Of a DNA stretch of 64,000 bases, positions 8,156 to 17,362 are shown in pieces. Each line of letters starts with the position of its first letter. Position 1 is the first letter of the stretch. The position numbers and the translations under genes were made by a program. Source of the DNA: Salegentibacter sp. Hel_I_6 (GTDB lineage: Bacteria > Bacteroidota > Bacteroidia > Flavobacteriales > Flavobacteriaceae); NCBI RefSeq assembly GCF_000745315.1, contig NZ_JQNQ01000001.1, positions 3,844,001-3,908,000 on the forward strand, given 5' to 3'. The notes under the pieces were generated by a model. That model was not told where the DNA came from and did no database searches. It saw only the letters and a list, made by a program, of their open reading frames with translations.

Positions 8156-10011
8156 ATCGAGTAGACGGCTCCGCCGTTAATTGACGGAGTGCGCCTCTCA
8201 CACCACCATACGTACGGGTCTCGTATACGGCGGTTCGATAATGAAACTTATCGATTATAGTATTCGATTAAACCAACATAACCTTTCATTTTTAAGCGTT
8301 TTATGGTAATAGTGGTACGCAAGATAGGACTCTGGGCTACAGCCCAGCCGCCCATTCGGGTGCGACTCCAGGCATAGGCTTGATCTGGATTAATACCCAA
8401 TCGAATAAGGTTTTTCCGTTTTCGTTCGGGCTTTTTCCAGTGATGCCAGATGCAATACCGTAAACGATTCCTTAGCCATTCTTCCAGCTTCTTAAGCTTT
8501 CCCTGAATGGATGCCGGTTTAAAGTAATTGATCCAGCCCCTTAACAATAAGTTGATGCTGTGGATACGTTCTTCAAAGCTTGCAGGAATTGTCTTTTTGG
8601 TAATATATTTAAGTTTTGACTTAAATATTTCCCATTTTGACGCTTCTGCCACAAGCTGGTATTTGGCCTTTTCTCCTTTCTTGTAGGTTGGTACAAAACC
8701 AAATCCCAATACCTTAAAGGTTAAAGGTTTACGTATGCCACTTTTCTCCCTATTGATTGGAAGCCGGAGTTTGTCCCGGAGAAATTTGTAGATACTATTA
8801 CCTACGCGTTTCGCAGCGGGTTTACTTCGAACGTAAATACTAAAATCATCGGCATATCTTACATAGCGGTGTCCTCGCTTTTCCAGTTCTTTATCCAGCT
8901 CATTGAGCAGAATATTGGAGAGCAAAGGACTTAAGGGAGAACCTTGCGGGACTCCTTTCCTGCGTTTATGCAACTTGTCGTTAATTTGTATCGGAGCTCT
9001 TAAAAATGACCGCAATAACTTTAAAGTAGCCCGGCATTTTACCTTTTTGAATATCAAGTCTAACAGTACATCGTGGGCCACTTCATCAAAGAAGCTCTTT
9101 AAATCAATATCGACGATGTTTTGGTAGCCAGAATTGATATTTTCAAGGCTCTGTGCAACGGCTTGATGGGCATTGCGGTTTGGTCTGAATCCATAACTAT
9201 AATTTTGAAAGGCTGGCTCAAATACTGGTTGCAAAACCTGATGTAATGCTTGCTGAAATACCCTGTCGACAACCGTGGGAATACCGAGTAAACGTTTCTT
9301 CCCGTTGCTTTTTGGTATTTCAACTCCCAGTATTGGAGCCACCTGATATTCCCCTCGTTCTATCTGCCGGGCGTATTGTTTACCGTGAGCTTTTAGAATA
9401 GATTGGAGTCCTGTTATTTGGACGTTATCTATACCTGCTGCTCCTTTGTTGCGATACACCTGACGGAAGGCTTGGTTTAGGTTCTTTTTACTTGTTAATT
9501 CTTTAATCATTAATACTAAAACAAATTTGTTGTCTCGCTTGATCGAAGGCTATTATTCTACCGGAAGGCTATCCGTAACATAAAATAACTCCAAGGTTCA
9601 TTAAAGACCATTATCGTTCAGTCCTTCACCGGCTTATCAGGTGACCGGCTACTATGACTTCGGCTGACTTCTCCATCAAGCCATCCCGTGGCTATGGAGA
9701 TCTCCCCAGGTAAGAACATCTTCTTTCCCCTGATTCCTGCCGGATCTACTACTTCGGTATTCATTTCGAAAGAAATGTTTAGGACATCACAATGATGTGC
9801 TTGCTCATCCAACCTTGTAGCCTCATATCCGGTTCCTGTTCGTCAGCACCAGGGTTTGTAGTCCCGCTTCCTTCAGTCCCAACTTCGCAGTTGGCAACCT
9901 TGCGGCTTACTAATGGTTCAAGGCGTCACCCCTGCCCATAAGGGACTTGCACCCTTTAGATTAATCTTTTACCTTTCGGTAAAAGAAAAGATGCCCATGC
10001 TGGGCACACAC
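8156..10011 (-). mobile_element. Group IIC-type intron, copy 1, inserted in an attC site
   Basis: The 1856-bp intron reads on the minus strand. The 5' end is GTGTGTGCCC (complement of 10002-10011). The 3' end is CTACTCGAT (complement of 8156-8164). Domain V lies at about 8202-8236 (GAACCGCCGTATACG... GTACGTATGGTGGT), domain VI just beyond. Joining the flanks gives TATACA-ACCATCTAAC, an intact attC start. The introns in attC sites known as group IIC-attC also lie antisense to the cassettes. Confidence 0.85.
8248..9510 (-). CDS. ltrA: Group II intron reverse transcriptase/maturase, copy 1
   Basis: The 420-residue protein has the RT blocks (GIPTVVDRVFQQAL, FRPNRNAHQA, DIDLKSFFD, VPQGSPLSPLLSN, the catalytic YADD, FLGFGF-like KVLGFGF) followed by a maturase X domain with RGWINYFK. 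The end (GGWAVAQSPILRTTITIKRL...LIEYYNR) is typical of class C RTs. No HNH endonuclease domain follows, fitting introns that use nicked or single-stranded targets. It differs from copies 2 and 3 by one visible residue (D instead of G in QINGKLHKRR). Confidence 0.93.
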   Translation of the reverse strand: MIKELTSKKNLNQAFRQVYRNKGAAGIDNVQITGLQSILKAHGKQYARQIERGEYQVAPILGVEIPKSNGKKRLLGIPTVVDRVFQQALHQVLQPVFEPAFQNYSYGFRPNRNAHQAVAQSLENINSGYQNIVDIDLKSFFDEVAHDVLLDLIFKKVKCRATLKLLRSFLRAPIQINDKLHKRRKGVPQGSPLSPLLSNILLNELDKELEKRGHRYVRYADDFSIYVRSKPAAKRVGNSIYKFLRDKLRLPINREKSGIRKPLTFKVLGFGFVPTYKKGEKAKYQLVAEASKWEIFKSKLKYITKKTIPASFEERIHSINLLLRGWINYFKPASIQGKLKKLEEWLRNRLRYCIWHHWKKPERKRKNLIRLGINPDQAYAWSRTRMGGWAVAQSPILRTTITIKRLKMKGYVGLIEYYNR

Positions 10012-10068
10012 ACCATCTAACTGCAATAGCCGCGAAAATGCGCCTACAGCAGTTAGATAAACGTTGGC
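10012..10068 (+). repeat. attC-like site 5, right part (ATCTAAC/GTTAGAT type)
   Basis: ATCTAACTGC at 10015-10024 pairs with GCAGTTAGAT, with an inner TAGCCGC/GCGCCTA stem, then AAACGTTGGC with core GTTG at 10063-10066. The arms fit the classical integron consensus RYYYAAC/GTTRRRY. The left end of the site (AGTATACA, 8148-8155) is on the other side of intron 1. Confidence 0.75.
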
Positions 10069-10099
10069 AACAAGCCAAAACAAACAGCTAAAATAAAAG

Positions 10100-10936
10100 A
10101 TGAAGTCGGTAATTATAGAACCTAAGAATGAAGTATTAAAGAAGTACATCCAATATTTCTTATTTTTCAAAAAAACTGACAACAACATTCTAAACTATAC
10201 TACATTCCCCAATAATAATCTTTGTCTTGCCATTTATAAAGAAAACGCTATAAATTATATCAACCATTCAAAAAACAATAATTGTATAATAACTAAGGGA
10301 AATAAAGACTTCACAAGCAGGTTTTACGGATTTCATAGCGAACCTTTCAATGTTAATATAAATTCTTCTCTTGATCAAATCTGTATTATTTTTCATCCTT
10401 CTGCTATAAGAGCATTCATTTGTGAATCCTATGACGACTTAATGGATTCGGATAATGTTTTAGAATATTTTTATGATATAAGTGTAAACGATTTAGTACA
10501 AGTATTTGAAAATAATAATTTTTCAAATAAAGCTGATAAGCTCGAACAACTATTTCTAACAAACTTAAAATATGAAGTGCCTGATAAAATAAAAGAAGCT
10601 TTGTATAATATACCGGAGCACAATAGTGACCATTTCACAGTTGACACATTAGCTAAAAACCTTAGCATAAGTACGTCAACATTGTTCCGTTTATTTAAAA
10701 ATTATGTAGGACATAACCCTAAATCTTATTTGAAGACTTTACGCTTTAGAAGCGCTTTAAACGAAATTCTAAAGGAACAAAGTACGTTGACGAGAATAGG
10801 ACACTTCCATAATTACCATGACCAAGCTCATTTTATCAATGACTTTAAATCCTTATCAGGTCATTCACCAAGGGAACTACGTGAAATAGCCTCAGTACAG
10901 CAAAATAATTTTACCTGGATTTATAATAAAAAATAA
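10100..10936 (+). CDS. AraC family transcriptional regulator (cassette 6, gene 1)
   Basis: The protein has 278 residues. The N-terminal ~160 residues form an effector-like domain of the type often found in Bacteroidota AraC proteins. The C-terminal ~100 residues hold two helix-turn-helix units: DTLAKNLSISTSTLFRLFKNYVGHNPKSYLK and HFHNYHDQAHFINDFKSLSGHSPRELRE. It starts 37 bp after the attC core. The next gene begins within 70 bp, so the two may be co-transcribed. It may regulate the protease and racemase genes downstream; this is inferred from context only. Confidence 0.85.
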   Translation: MKSVIIEPKNEVLKKYIQYFLFFKKTDNNILNYTTFPNNNLCLAIYKENAINYINHSKNNNCIITKGNKDFTSRFYGFHSEPFNVNINSSLDQICIIFHPSAIRAFICESYDDLMDSDNVLEYFYDISVNDLVQVFENNNFSNKADKLEQLFLTNLKYEVPDKIKEALYNIPEHNSDHFTVDTLAKNLSISTSTLFRLFKNYVGHNPKSYLKTLRFRSALNEILKEQSTLTRIGHFHNYHDQAHFINDFKSLSGHSPRELREIASVQQNNFTWIYNKK

Positions 10937-11002
10937 ATATGAATGATTTTTACAATTGTTTGGACGATGAATATTCTTTTTTTGTTCTCAAAAATAGATA
11001 TA

Positions 11003-12409
11003 ATGAAACGGTTTCTGATTGTAATAAGTTTGTTTGTTGTAAGCTCAGGATTTAGTCAAAAAAACTGCTCTTGTGAAAAAGCTCTTGATAATTTAATTAC
11101 CAAAATTGAAAGTGACTATCCGGGATTTGAAGAAAAAACTAAAGATTCACTGGTTTATAGCAGCTTAAAGAGACAATTAGCAAGAGAATCTAAAAATATT
11201 GATAACTCACGCTGTATTGACGTTTTAAAAAAATATACATCTTATTTTAAAGACGGTCATATTTGGATTCTACCAAATGAACAAAGAAAACCAATAGAAA
11301 ATAAACAGACTGAAGAATTAGATGTAGATATTTCTAATTTTAAAAAAAGGGTTGGCAAAACAAGTGATAGTTTAGAGGGAATTTGGGAAAATGAAAATTA
11401 TACGATTGGTATAAAAAAAACAGACCAAGACGAATACACCGGATTTATAATTTCTAGCAATAGTACCAATTGGAAACCAAAACAAATTAAATTTAAACTA
11501 ATTGGCGAAAAAGAGGTAAATTATTATGCGTCAGACCATTCATTACATAAAGTCAATTATAAATTGTTTGAAGATTATATTCTTCACATTAACCTTTTTA
11601 AGGCAAATTTCGTTAAACAAGATGCAGGGTACAATTTGGATTCTGCAAAAATAAAAAAGGCAATTGACAAATTAGATGGCTTTTACTTTGAAAAATTGAC
11701 AAAAAAAACATCCCTTATAAGGCTGTCAAGTTTCAATTATCCATATATCGATCGGATTGAAAAATTAATAGTTGATAATGAAAATCTATTTCAAAACAGT
11801 GAAAATCTGATTATTGATATTAGGAATAATGGCGGTGGAACAGACGCAGCATACCAAACGCTACTTCCCTTTTTAAGTTCAGGCCCAATAAGGAGTATTG
11901 GCACAAAACTTTTATCTACAGAAGGTCTCATTGAAGGAGTTTCAAAGTATAGGAATGAACTAGTGGAAAAGGATGCAGATGCAAATGAGGAGAAAATCAA
12001 AGAATTAGATTTAAAAATTCAGCTGTACAGGAAAAATTTGGGTAAATATATTGAAAACGTGGATGGAGCAATAACAATTGATACAATAGAAGTAGTAAAA
12101 AATAGTCCAAAACAAATTGTTATTCTTGCCGATAAAATGGTAGGAAGTGCGGCAGAAAATTTTTTGTTAAAAACCAAGCAAAGTAAAAAGGTAAAAGTTT
12201 TGGGGACTCCGACTTCTGGTGTATTAGATTATGCCAATGCTTATTTCTTCAAATTTGGTTGTGAGAACTACAAATTGTTGTTACCAACATATAAATCATT
12301 GAGGCTGCCAGATTATCCAATAGATAACATAGGGGTACAGCCAGATATATATCTGGATAACTCCATTGAAGATTGGTTACAATTTACAGTAGATTATCTT
12401 GAAAACTAA
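11003..12409 (+). CDS. S41 family peptidase, secreted (cassette 6, gene 2)
   Basis: The frame opens at 10943, but the ATG at 11003 begins a clean signal peptide (MKRFLIVISLFVVSSGFSQ), so I place the start there, giving 468 residues. The C-terminal half has S41 signatures: LIIDIRNNGGGTDAAYQ, then MVGSAAENFL with the presumed nucleophile serine, then KVKVLGTPTSGVLDY. The N-terminal region is a less conserved lid/PDZ-replacing domain. S41 enzymes are C-terminal-processing or tricorn-like serine proteases acting outside the cytoplasm. Position in the cassette is between the AraC gene and the racemase gene, with no attC between them. Confidence 0.85.
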   Translation: MKRFLIVISLFVVSSGFSQKNCSCEKALDNLITKIESDYPGFEEKTKDSLVYSSLKRQLARESKNIDNSRCIDVLKKYTSYFKDGHIWILPNEQRKPIENKQTEELDVDISNFKKRVGKTSDSLEGIWENENYTIGIKKTDQDEYTGFIISSNSTNWKPKQIKFKLIGEKEVNYYASDHSLHKVNYKLFEDYILHINLFKANFVKQDAGYNLDSAKIKKAIDKLDGFYFEKLTKKTSLIRLSSFNYPYIDRIEKLIVDNENLFQNSENLIIDIRNNGGGTDAAYQTLLPFLSSGPIRSIGTKLLSTEGLIEGVSKYRNELVEKDADANEEKIKELDLKIQLYRKNLGKYIENVDGAITIDTIEVVKNSPKQIVILADKMVGSAAENFLLKTKQSKKVKVLGTPTSGVLDYANAYFFKFGCENYKLLLPTYKSLRLPDYPIDNIGVQPDIYLDNSIEDWLQFTVDYLEN

Positions 12410-12468
12410 AAGGCATAAGCTGTTCTGGGCACAAAAATCTTATATTAATTTAAAATATACGAATAAAA

Positions 12469-13161
12469 GTGAAAAAAATAGGGTTAATTGGAGGAATGAG
12501 CTGGGAATCTTCGAAAGTTTACTATGAAATAATTAACGAAAAAGTTCGTACAATTTTAGGAGGATTCCATTCATCTAAGTGTGTTATGGAGTCCGTTGAT
12601 TTCTCAGAAATTGAAAAACTTCAACACAAAAAAGACTGGAATTCATTGAACAGGTTGATGATAAATTGTGCAAAGAATTTAGAGAATGCAAAAGCTGATG
12701 TTATTGTTTTATGTACTAATACAATGCATTTATGCGGCGAAGAAATTATAAAAAATATAGACATTCCCTTTTTACATATAGCAGTAGCAACAGGGGGAAA
12801 AATTAAAGAGAAGAAAATAAATAAGGTTTTATTACTTGGTACAAAATTTACAATGGAAGAGGGATTTTTCAGAAGCATATTAAATAATGATTTTGGAATT
12901 GAAGTAATTATACCAAAGGAAAGAGATAGAAAGATTGTACATAAGATTATATATGAAGAACTCGTTTATGGGAAAATATTATCCTCATCAAAAAATGAGT
13001 ATCAGAAAATAATTAATAATTCTGTTGAAACTGGAGCTCAAGGAGTAATTTTAGGGTGTACAGAAATCCCTTTATTAATCAAAGGTAGCGATGTAAATAT
13101 TCCAGTTTTTGATACGACAAGAATTCACGCTGAAAGTGCTGTAGAATTTGCTTTACAATAG
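12469..13161 (+). CDS. Aspartate/glutamate racemase family protein (cassette 6, gene 3)
   Basis: The protein has 230 residues and starts with GTG (GTGAAAAAAATAGGG). The family hallmarks are KKIGLIGGMSWESS at the N-terminus and the two catalytic cysteines, in VLCTNTMH (about residue 84) and ILGCTEIPLL (about residue 190). These enzymes invert the alpha-carbon of Asp, Glu or related acids by a two-cysteine mechanism without cofactor. Which substrate is used cannot be told. The stop is 5 bp before the attC R''-like end GTTGCCAA, which mirrors the cassette start TTGGCAAC upstream of the AraC gene. Confidence 0.88.
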   Translation: MKKIGLIGGMSWESSKVYYEIINEKVRTILGGFHSSKCVMESVDFSEIEKLQHKKDWNSLNRLMINCAKNLENAKADVIVLCTNTMHLCGEEIIKNIDIPFLHIAVATGGKIKEKKINKVLLLGTKFTMEEGFFRSILNNDFGIEVIIPKERDRKIVHKIIYEELVYGKILSSSKNEYQKIINNSVETGAQGVILGCTEIPLLIKGSDVNIPVFDTTRIHAESAVEFALQ

Positions 13162-13166
13162 GGCCA

Positions 13167-13293
13167 GTTGCCAACACTGTATAAAAACAATGCTAAATTC
13201 ATTCTCAAATCGAAAATCCTTGCTCACTTGCATAGCTGATTGTCCTGCGGACAATCACGCCCGCCCGCACAGTTTTTATACGGGACGTTGTGA
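13167..13293 (+). repeat. attC-like site 6 (long type)
   Basis: GTTGCCAAC-ACTGTATAAAAACAATGCT, the GATTGTCC-TGC-GGACAATC hairpin, then GCACAGTTTTTATACGGGACGTTGTGAG with core GTTG at 13287-13290. It closes the three-gene cassette 6. Confidence 0.78.
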
Positions 13294-13336
13294 GCCATTG
13301 CAGGAGTTGACAAAATTATTTAAAAATAAAATTTAA

Positions 13337-13812
13337 ATGTTCTACAAAAAGATTCCTCTTATTAATATTTCTGATTACTTGACGTATATTAAGTATAATC
13401 CCAATAAACACTTTCAATTTGATATTGTATACAATTATATCACCCATATCCAGGTGTTCGGACATAACCTTAACACTGATACTCCTGAAATTCAGAATCA
13501 AGATGATTATGTAATTCTCTTTTATTTCAGTGAAAATATGAGAGATGTTAAGAGTAGAAAACGTCTAAAAGAATCAGAAAAACTTTTCATTTCGAAGAAC
13601 TTAAAGAAAAGAACGGATCCCTTAGTTATTATATACGAATTGAAAAGGACTTGATTAAACTCCATAGTGTTTTAAAATTCTTAGTTGAGGAAATTTATCA
13701 ATTTAAAAAGACCGAATTTTATCACGTTAACTTTTATGAGATTAAATCGGAATCGGATATTCAACAAATTACGCACTTTAAAATCAATCGGTTAAGAGAA
13801 TTATTCAAGTAA
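13337..13812 (+). pseudogene. Frameshifted hypothetical gene (cassette 7)
   Basis: Reading from the ATG at 13337 gives 105 residues, ending at 13654 in a basic, unnatural tail. In another frame a natural-looking continuation runs to the TAA at 13810-13812 (FHFEELKEKNGSL..., YYIRIEKDLIKLHSVLKFL, ending RLRELFK). A single indel in the A-rich stretch about 13558-13585 would fuse the two into a ~158-residue protein. I do not recognise the family. The gene is the only one in cassette 7, whose ends TTGTGAG and CTCACAA match. Confidence 0.65.
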
Positions 13813-13877
13813 TAATGGCAGAAAAGCGACGACGGAATTAAATGTAAAAGTTCTTGATTAGCTGCCAAAACAACGGA

Positions 13878-14004
13878 CTCACAACAACATATAAAAACAA
13901 TGCTTAATTCAGTATCAGATCAAAACATTGTGCTCACTTGCTCAGCGGATTGTCCTGCGGACAATCACGCACGCCTGCTCGCACAGTTTTTATACGAGAC
14001 GTTG
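13878..14004 (+). repeat. attC-like site 7 (long type)
   Basis: CTCACAAC-AACATATAAAAACAATGCT, hairpin GATTGTCC-TGC-GGACAATC, then GCACAGTTTTTATACGAGACGTTGTATAC with core GTTG at 14001-14004. Confidence 0.78.
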
Positions 14005-14407
14005 TATACTATTGCTGGCAGCGAATGGTCATCTTTTGAGGATCCTGGGCTTATGTTAGGAGGTATAGCTAAAGGAAATGGAAGGACATACTTTTTGGTA
14101 GCGTCCCCAAGTATTTAGCGATGAGATCGTGGAGAGTTTTTCAACTATCCAAACGTTATCACGTTACTAATACTTGTGGTTAAGGTAGTTGAAGTTTTGG
14201 AACTAGTCAATGGGGAAACTCCCTTAATTTTTTCCTTTAGCTTTACGGACAATTTTAAAAGCCCGCCCCTTATTTCACGGATGTTTAGATCTCCTTCTAA
14301 ACACAATGTAAACGGGGCACGGACCTTAAAAGAAGTATTTTTATTATTGCGCTCCAATCAACAGTCCCTGTTAACCTGATCCTAGCGGATAAGATAAACA
14401 GTATACA
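14002..14407 (+). other. Cassette 8, duplicate of cassette 5, no recognisable gene
   Basis: Almost base-for-base copy of 7750-8155, with the same mirrored ends (TTGTATACT and AGTATACA). It too is followed at the same position by a group II intron. No convincing gene is seen. Confidence 0.55.
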
Positions 14408-16263
14408 ATCGAGTAGACGGCTCCGCCGTTAATTGACGGAGTGCGCCTCTCACACCACCATACGTACGGGTCTCGTATACGGCGGTTCGATAATGAAACT
14501 TATCGATTATAGTATTCGATTAAACCAACATAACCTTTCATTTTTAAGCGTTTTATGGTAATAGTGGTACGCAAGATAGGACTCTGGGCTACAGCCCAGC
14601 CGCCCATTCGGGTGCGACTCCAGGCATAGGCTTGATCTGGATTAATACCCAATCGAATAAGGTTTTTCCGTTTTCGTTCGGGCTTTTTCCAGTGATGCCA
14701 GATGCAATACCGTAAACGATTCCTTAGCCATTCTTCCAGCTTCTTAAGCTTTCCCTGAATGGATGCCGGTTTAAAGTAATTGATCCAGCCCCTTAACAAT
14801 AAGTTGATGCTGTGGATACGTTCTTCAAAGCTTGCAGGAATTGTCTTTTTGGTAATATATTTAAGTTTTGACTTAAATATTTCCCATTTTGACGCTTCTG
14901 CCACAAGCTGGTATTTGGCCTTTTCTCCTTTCTTGTAGGTTGGTACAAAACCAAATCCCAATACCTTAAAGGTTAAAGGTTTACGTATGCCACTTTTCTC
15001 CCTATTGATTGGAAGCCGGAGTTTGTCCCGGAGAAATTTGTAGATACTATTACCTACGCGTTTCGCAGCGGGTTTACTTCGAACGTAAATACTAAAATCA
15101 TCGGCATATCTTACATAGCGGTGTCCTCGCTTTTCCAGTTCTTTATCCAGCTCATTGAGCAGAATATTGGAGAGCAAAGGACTTAAGGGAGAACCTTGCG
15201 GGACTCCTTTCCTGCGTTTATGCAACTTGCCGTTAATTTGTATCGGAGCTCTTAAAAATGACCGCAATAACTTTAAAGTAGCCCGGCATTTTACCTTTTT
15301 GAATATCAAGTCTAACAGTACATCGTGGGCCACTTCATCAAAGAAGCTCTTTAAATCAATATCGACGATGTTTTGGTAGCCAGAATTGATATTTTCAAGG
15401 CTCTGTGCAACGGCTTGATGGGCATTGCGGTTTGGTCTGAATCCATAACTATAATTTTGAAAGGCTGGCTCAAATACTGGTTGCAAAACCTGATGTAATG
15501 CTTGCTGAAATACCCTGTCGACAACCGTGGGAATACCGAGTAAACGTTTCTTCCCGTTGCTTTTTGGTATTTCAACTCCCAGTATTGGAGCCACCTGATA
15601 TTCCCCTCGTTCTATCTGCCGGGCGTATTGTTTACCGTGAGCTTTTAGAATAGATTGGAGTCCTGTTATTTGGACGTTATCTATACCTGCTGCTCCTTTG
15701 TTGCGATACACCTGACGGAAGGCTTGGTTTAGGTTCTTTTTACTTGTTAATTCTTTAATCATTAATACTAAAACAAATTTGTTGTCTCGCTTGATCGAAG
15801 GCTATTATTCTACCGGAAGGCTATCCGTAACATAAAATAACTCCAAGGTTCATTAAAGACCATTATCGTTCAGTCCTTCACCGGCTTATCAGGTGACCGG
15901 CTACTATGACTTCGGCTGACTTCTCCATCAAGCCATCCCGTGGCTATGGAGATCTCCCCAGGTAAGAACATCTTCTTTCCCCTGATTCCTGCCGGATCTA
16001 CTACTTCGGTATTCATTTCGAAAGAAATGTTTAGGACATCACAATGATGTGCTTGCTCATCCAACCTTGTAGCCTCATATCCGGTTCCTGTTCGTCAGCA
16101 CCAGGGTTTGTAGTCCCGCTTCCTTCAGTCCCAACTTCGCAGTTGGCAACCTTGCGGCTTACTAATGGTTCAAGGCGTCACCCCTGCCCATAAGGGACTT
16201 GCACCCTTTAGATTAATCTTTTACCTTTCGGTAAAAGAAAAGATGCCCATGCTGGGCACACAC
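14408..16263 (-). mobile_element. Group IIC-type intron, copy 2, inserted in an attC site
   Basis: Same length (1856 bp) and ends as copy 1: GTGTGTGCCC at the right and CTACTCGAT at the left, read on the minus strand. Removing it gives AGTATACA-AAAGTATAAAAACAATGC, a long-type attC start. So intron and left cassette match copy 1, but the attC body on the right is of a different type. Confidence 0.85.
14500..15762 (-). CDS. ltrA: Group II intron reverse transcriptase/maturase, copy 2
   Basis: 420 residues, with the same RT, YADD and X-domain features as the copy in intron 1 and no endonuclease domain. As translated it is identical to the copy in intron 3 and differs from copy 1 by a glycine in QINGKLHKRR. 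This near-identity indicates very recent spread or gene conversion. Confidence 0.93.
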   Translation of the reverse strand: MIKELTSKKNLNQAFRQVYRNKGAAGIDNVQITGLQSILKAHGKQYARQIERGEYQVAPILGVEIPKSNGKKRLLGIPTVVDRVFQQALHQVLQPVFEPAFQNYSYGFRPNRNAHQAVAQSLENINSGYQNIVDIDLKSFFDEVAHDVLLDLIFKKVKCRATLKLLRSFLRAPIQINGKLHKRRKGVPQGSPLSPLLSNILLNELDKELEKRGHRYVRYADDFSIYVRSKPAAKRVGNSIYKFLRDKLRLPINREKSGIRKPLTFKVLGFGFVPTYKKGEKAKYQLVAEASKWEIFKSKLKYITKKTIPASFEERIHSINLLLRGWINYFKPASIQGKLKKLEEWLRNRLRYCIWHHWKKPERKRKNLIRLGINPDQAYAWSRTRMGGWAVAQSPILRTTITIKRLKMKGYVGLIEYYNR

Positions 16264-16386
16264 AAAGTATAAAAACAATGCGGCAACCTGTGTCTAATCG
16301 AAAGTCTTGCGTACTTGCTGCGTCTGATTTTCCTGCGGAAAATCATCGCCGGCAATCGCCGCACTGTTTTTATACGGGACGTTGGC
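16264..16386 (+). repeat. attC-like site 8, right part (long type)
   Basis: AAAGTATAAAAACAATGC, a hairpin GATTTTCC-TGC-GGAAAATC, a GCCGGCAATCGCCGC variant segment, then GCACTGTTTTTATACGGGACGTTGGC with core GTTG at 16381-16384. The left end is at 14400-14407, across intron 2. Confidence 0.75.
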
Positions 16387-16405
16387 AAATATTTAAAAGT
16401 AAAAG

Positions 16406-17350
16406 ATGATTCAAACAAGATTAGAATTTAAGTTAAAAGCTATTCCGCTAGTATTAGTAATGCTACTTTCCATTTGTTCCTGTGAAACAAAAGAAACTGA
16501 TCCTTACAAGGAACTTGTTTTCACTAAAGGATTACCTGAAACTCTTGCCCCTTTTGAAAAGGATCTACCCTTTCAAAATTTTAGTTATTCTAATTTGGAG
16601 ACCGGATCTGATACCCTTCAGGCAATGTTAGGAACTTTTAATCAAGGATCAACTGTAGGATATTGGATGGCAATAGTAACAAACGGAATTCCAGCGAATT
16701 TTTCAACAGTAACCCTTGAAGAAATTGATACTTTAAATTATCGGACAAAGGATATTGATATGGAATTTAATGGGGGCAGAAATAGAATTTCAGTTCGGGT
16801 TGTGGAAATGGATTCCTCATCGAGAAAAATAAAATATGCATGGTTAGTAGATTCGAAGTTATCAAAGAAAGCCATTGTAAATAACATTGAAAAGCCACTT
16901 CAAATAAATTCTCAATTTCCAGAGATGAGTCTTGAGTCTATAAGCGGACAAGAAATTTCCTCAAATCAATTCAAGAATCAATTTATTGTAATTAATTGGT
17001 GGGCAACTTGGTGCGCACCTTGCATCAAAGAGATTCCTGGCTTAAACGAAATAGTTGATAAGTATAGAAATAATGAAAATGTAAGATTTATAGCAATTAC
17101 CGATGATCAGAAAAGCAGAATAACTGATTTCTTAAAGAAAAAGGACTTTCAATATGAAATGACCTTTGCAAATTCAGAAGTGCGAAATTTGTTTGGAAAT
17201 TCTTATCCTACTAATATTATTATAGATCCAACGGGTAAAATAATTTATATGCAGACAGGGGCTGGAAGTCATACTCCATCAGAGATAGAATCCTCTTTAA
17301 AACTACAATTAGAAAAATTTAACAGACAAGAATTAATTCTGGGGGAATAA
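16406..17350 (+). CDS. TlpA-like thioredoxin-fold lipoprotein (cassette 9)
   Basis: The protein has 314 residues. The N-terminus is a lipoprotein signal (LVLVMLLSICSC, cysteine about residue 26), which would place it on the periplasmic side of a membrane. The C-terminal ~150 residues are a TlpA/thioredoxin domain with NWWATWCAPCIKEIPGL, so the CAPC redox pair is intact, and the cis-proline region SYPTNIIID. The middle region is unassigned. TlpA-like proteins reduce or oxidise thiols in envelope proteins. It starts 25 bp after the attC core and is the only gene of cassette 9, with mirrored ends TTGGCAAAT / ATTTGCCA. Confidence 0.88.
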   Translation: MIQTRLEFKLKAIPLVLVMLLSICSCETKETDPYKELVFTKGLPETLAPFEKDLPFQNFSYSNLETGSDTLQAMLGTFNQGSTVGYWMAIVTNGIPANFSTVTLEEIDTLNYRTKDIDMEFNGGRNRISVRVVEMDSSSRKIKYAWLVDSKLSKKAIVNNIEKPLQINSQFPEMSLESISGQEISSNQFKNQFIVINWWATWCAPCIKEIPGLNEIVDKYRNNENVRFIAITDDQKSRITDFLKKKDFQYEMTFANSEVRNLFGNSYPTNIIIDPTGKIIYMQTGAGSHTPSEIESSLKLQLEKFNRQELILGE

Positions 17351-17362
17351 GAACATTTGCCA

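Noticed and set aside
9618..9812. 64-codon minus-strand frame in the 5' part of each attC intron
   Set aside because: It lies in the ribozyme domain I region, which is conserved for RNA structure in all four introns. No protein family fits.
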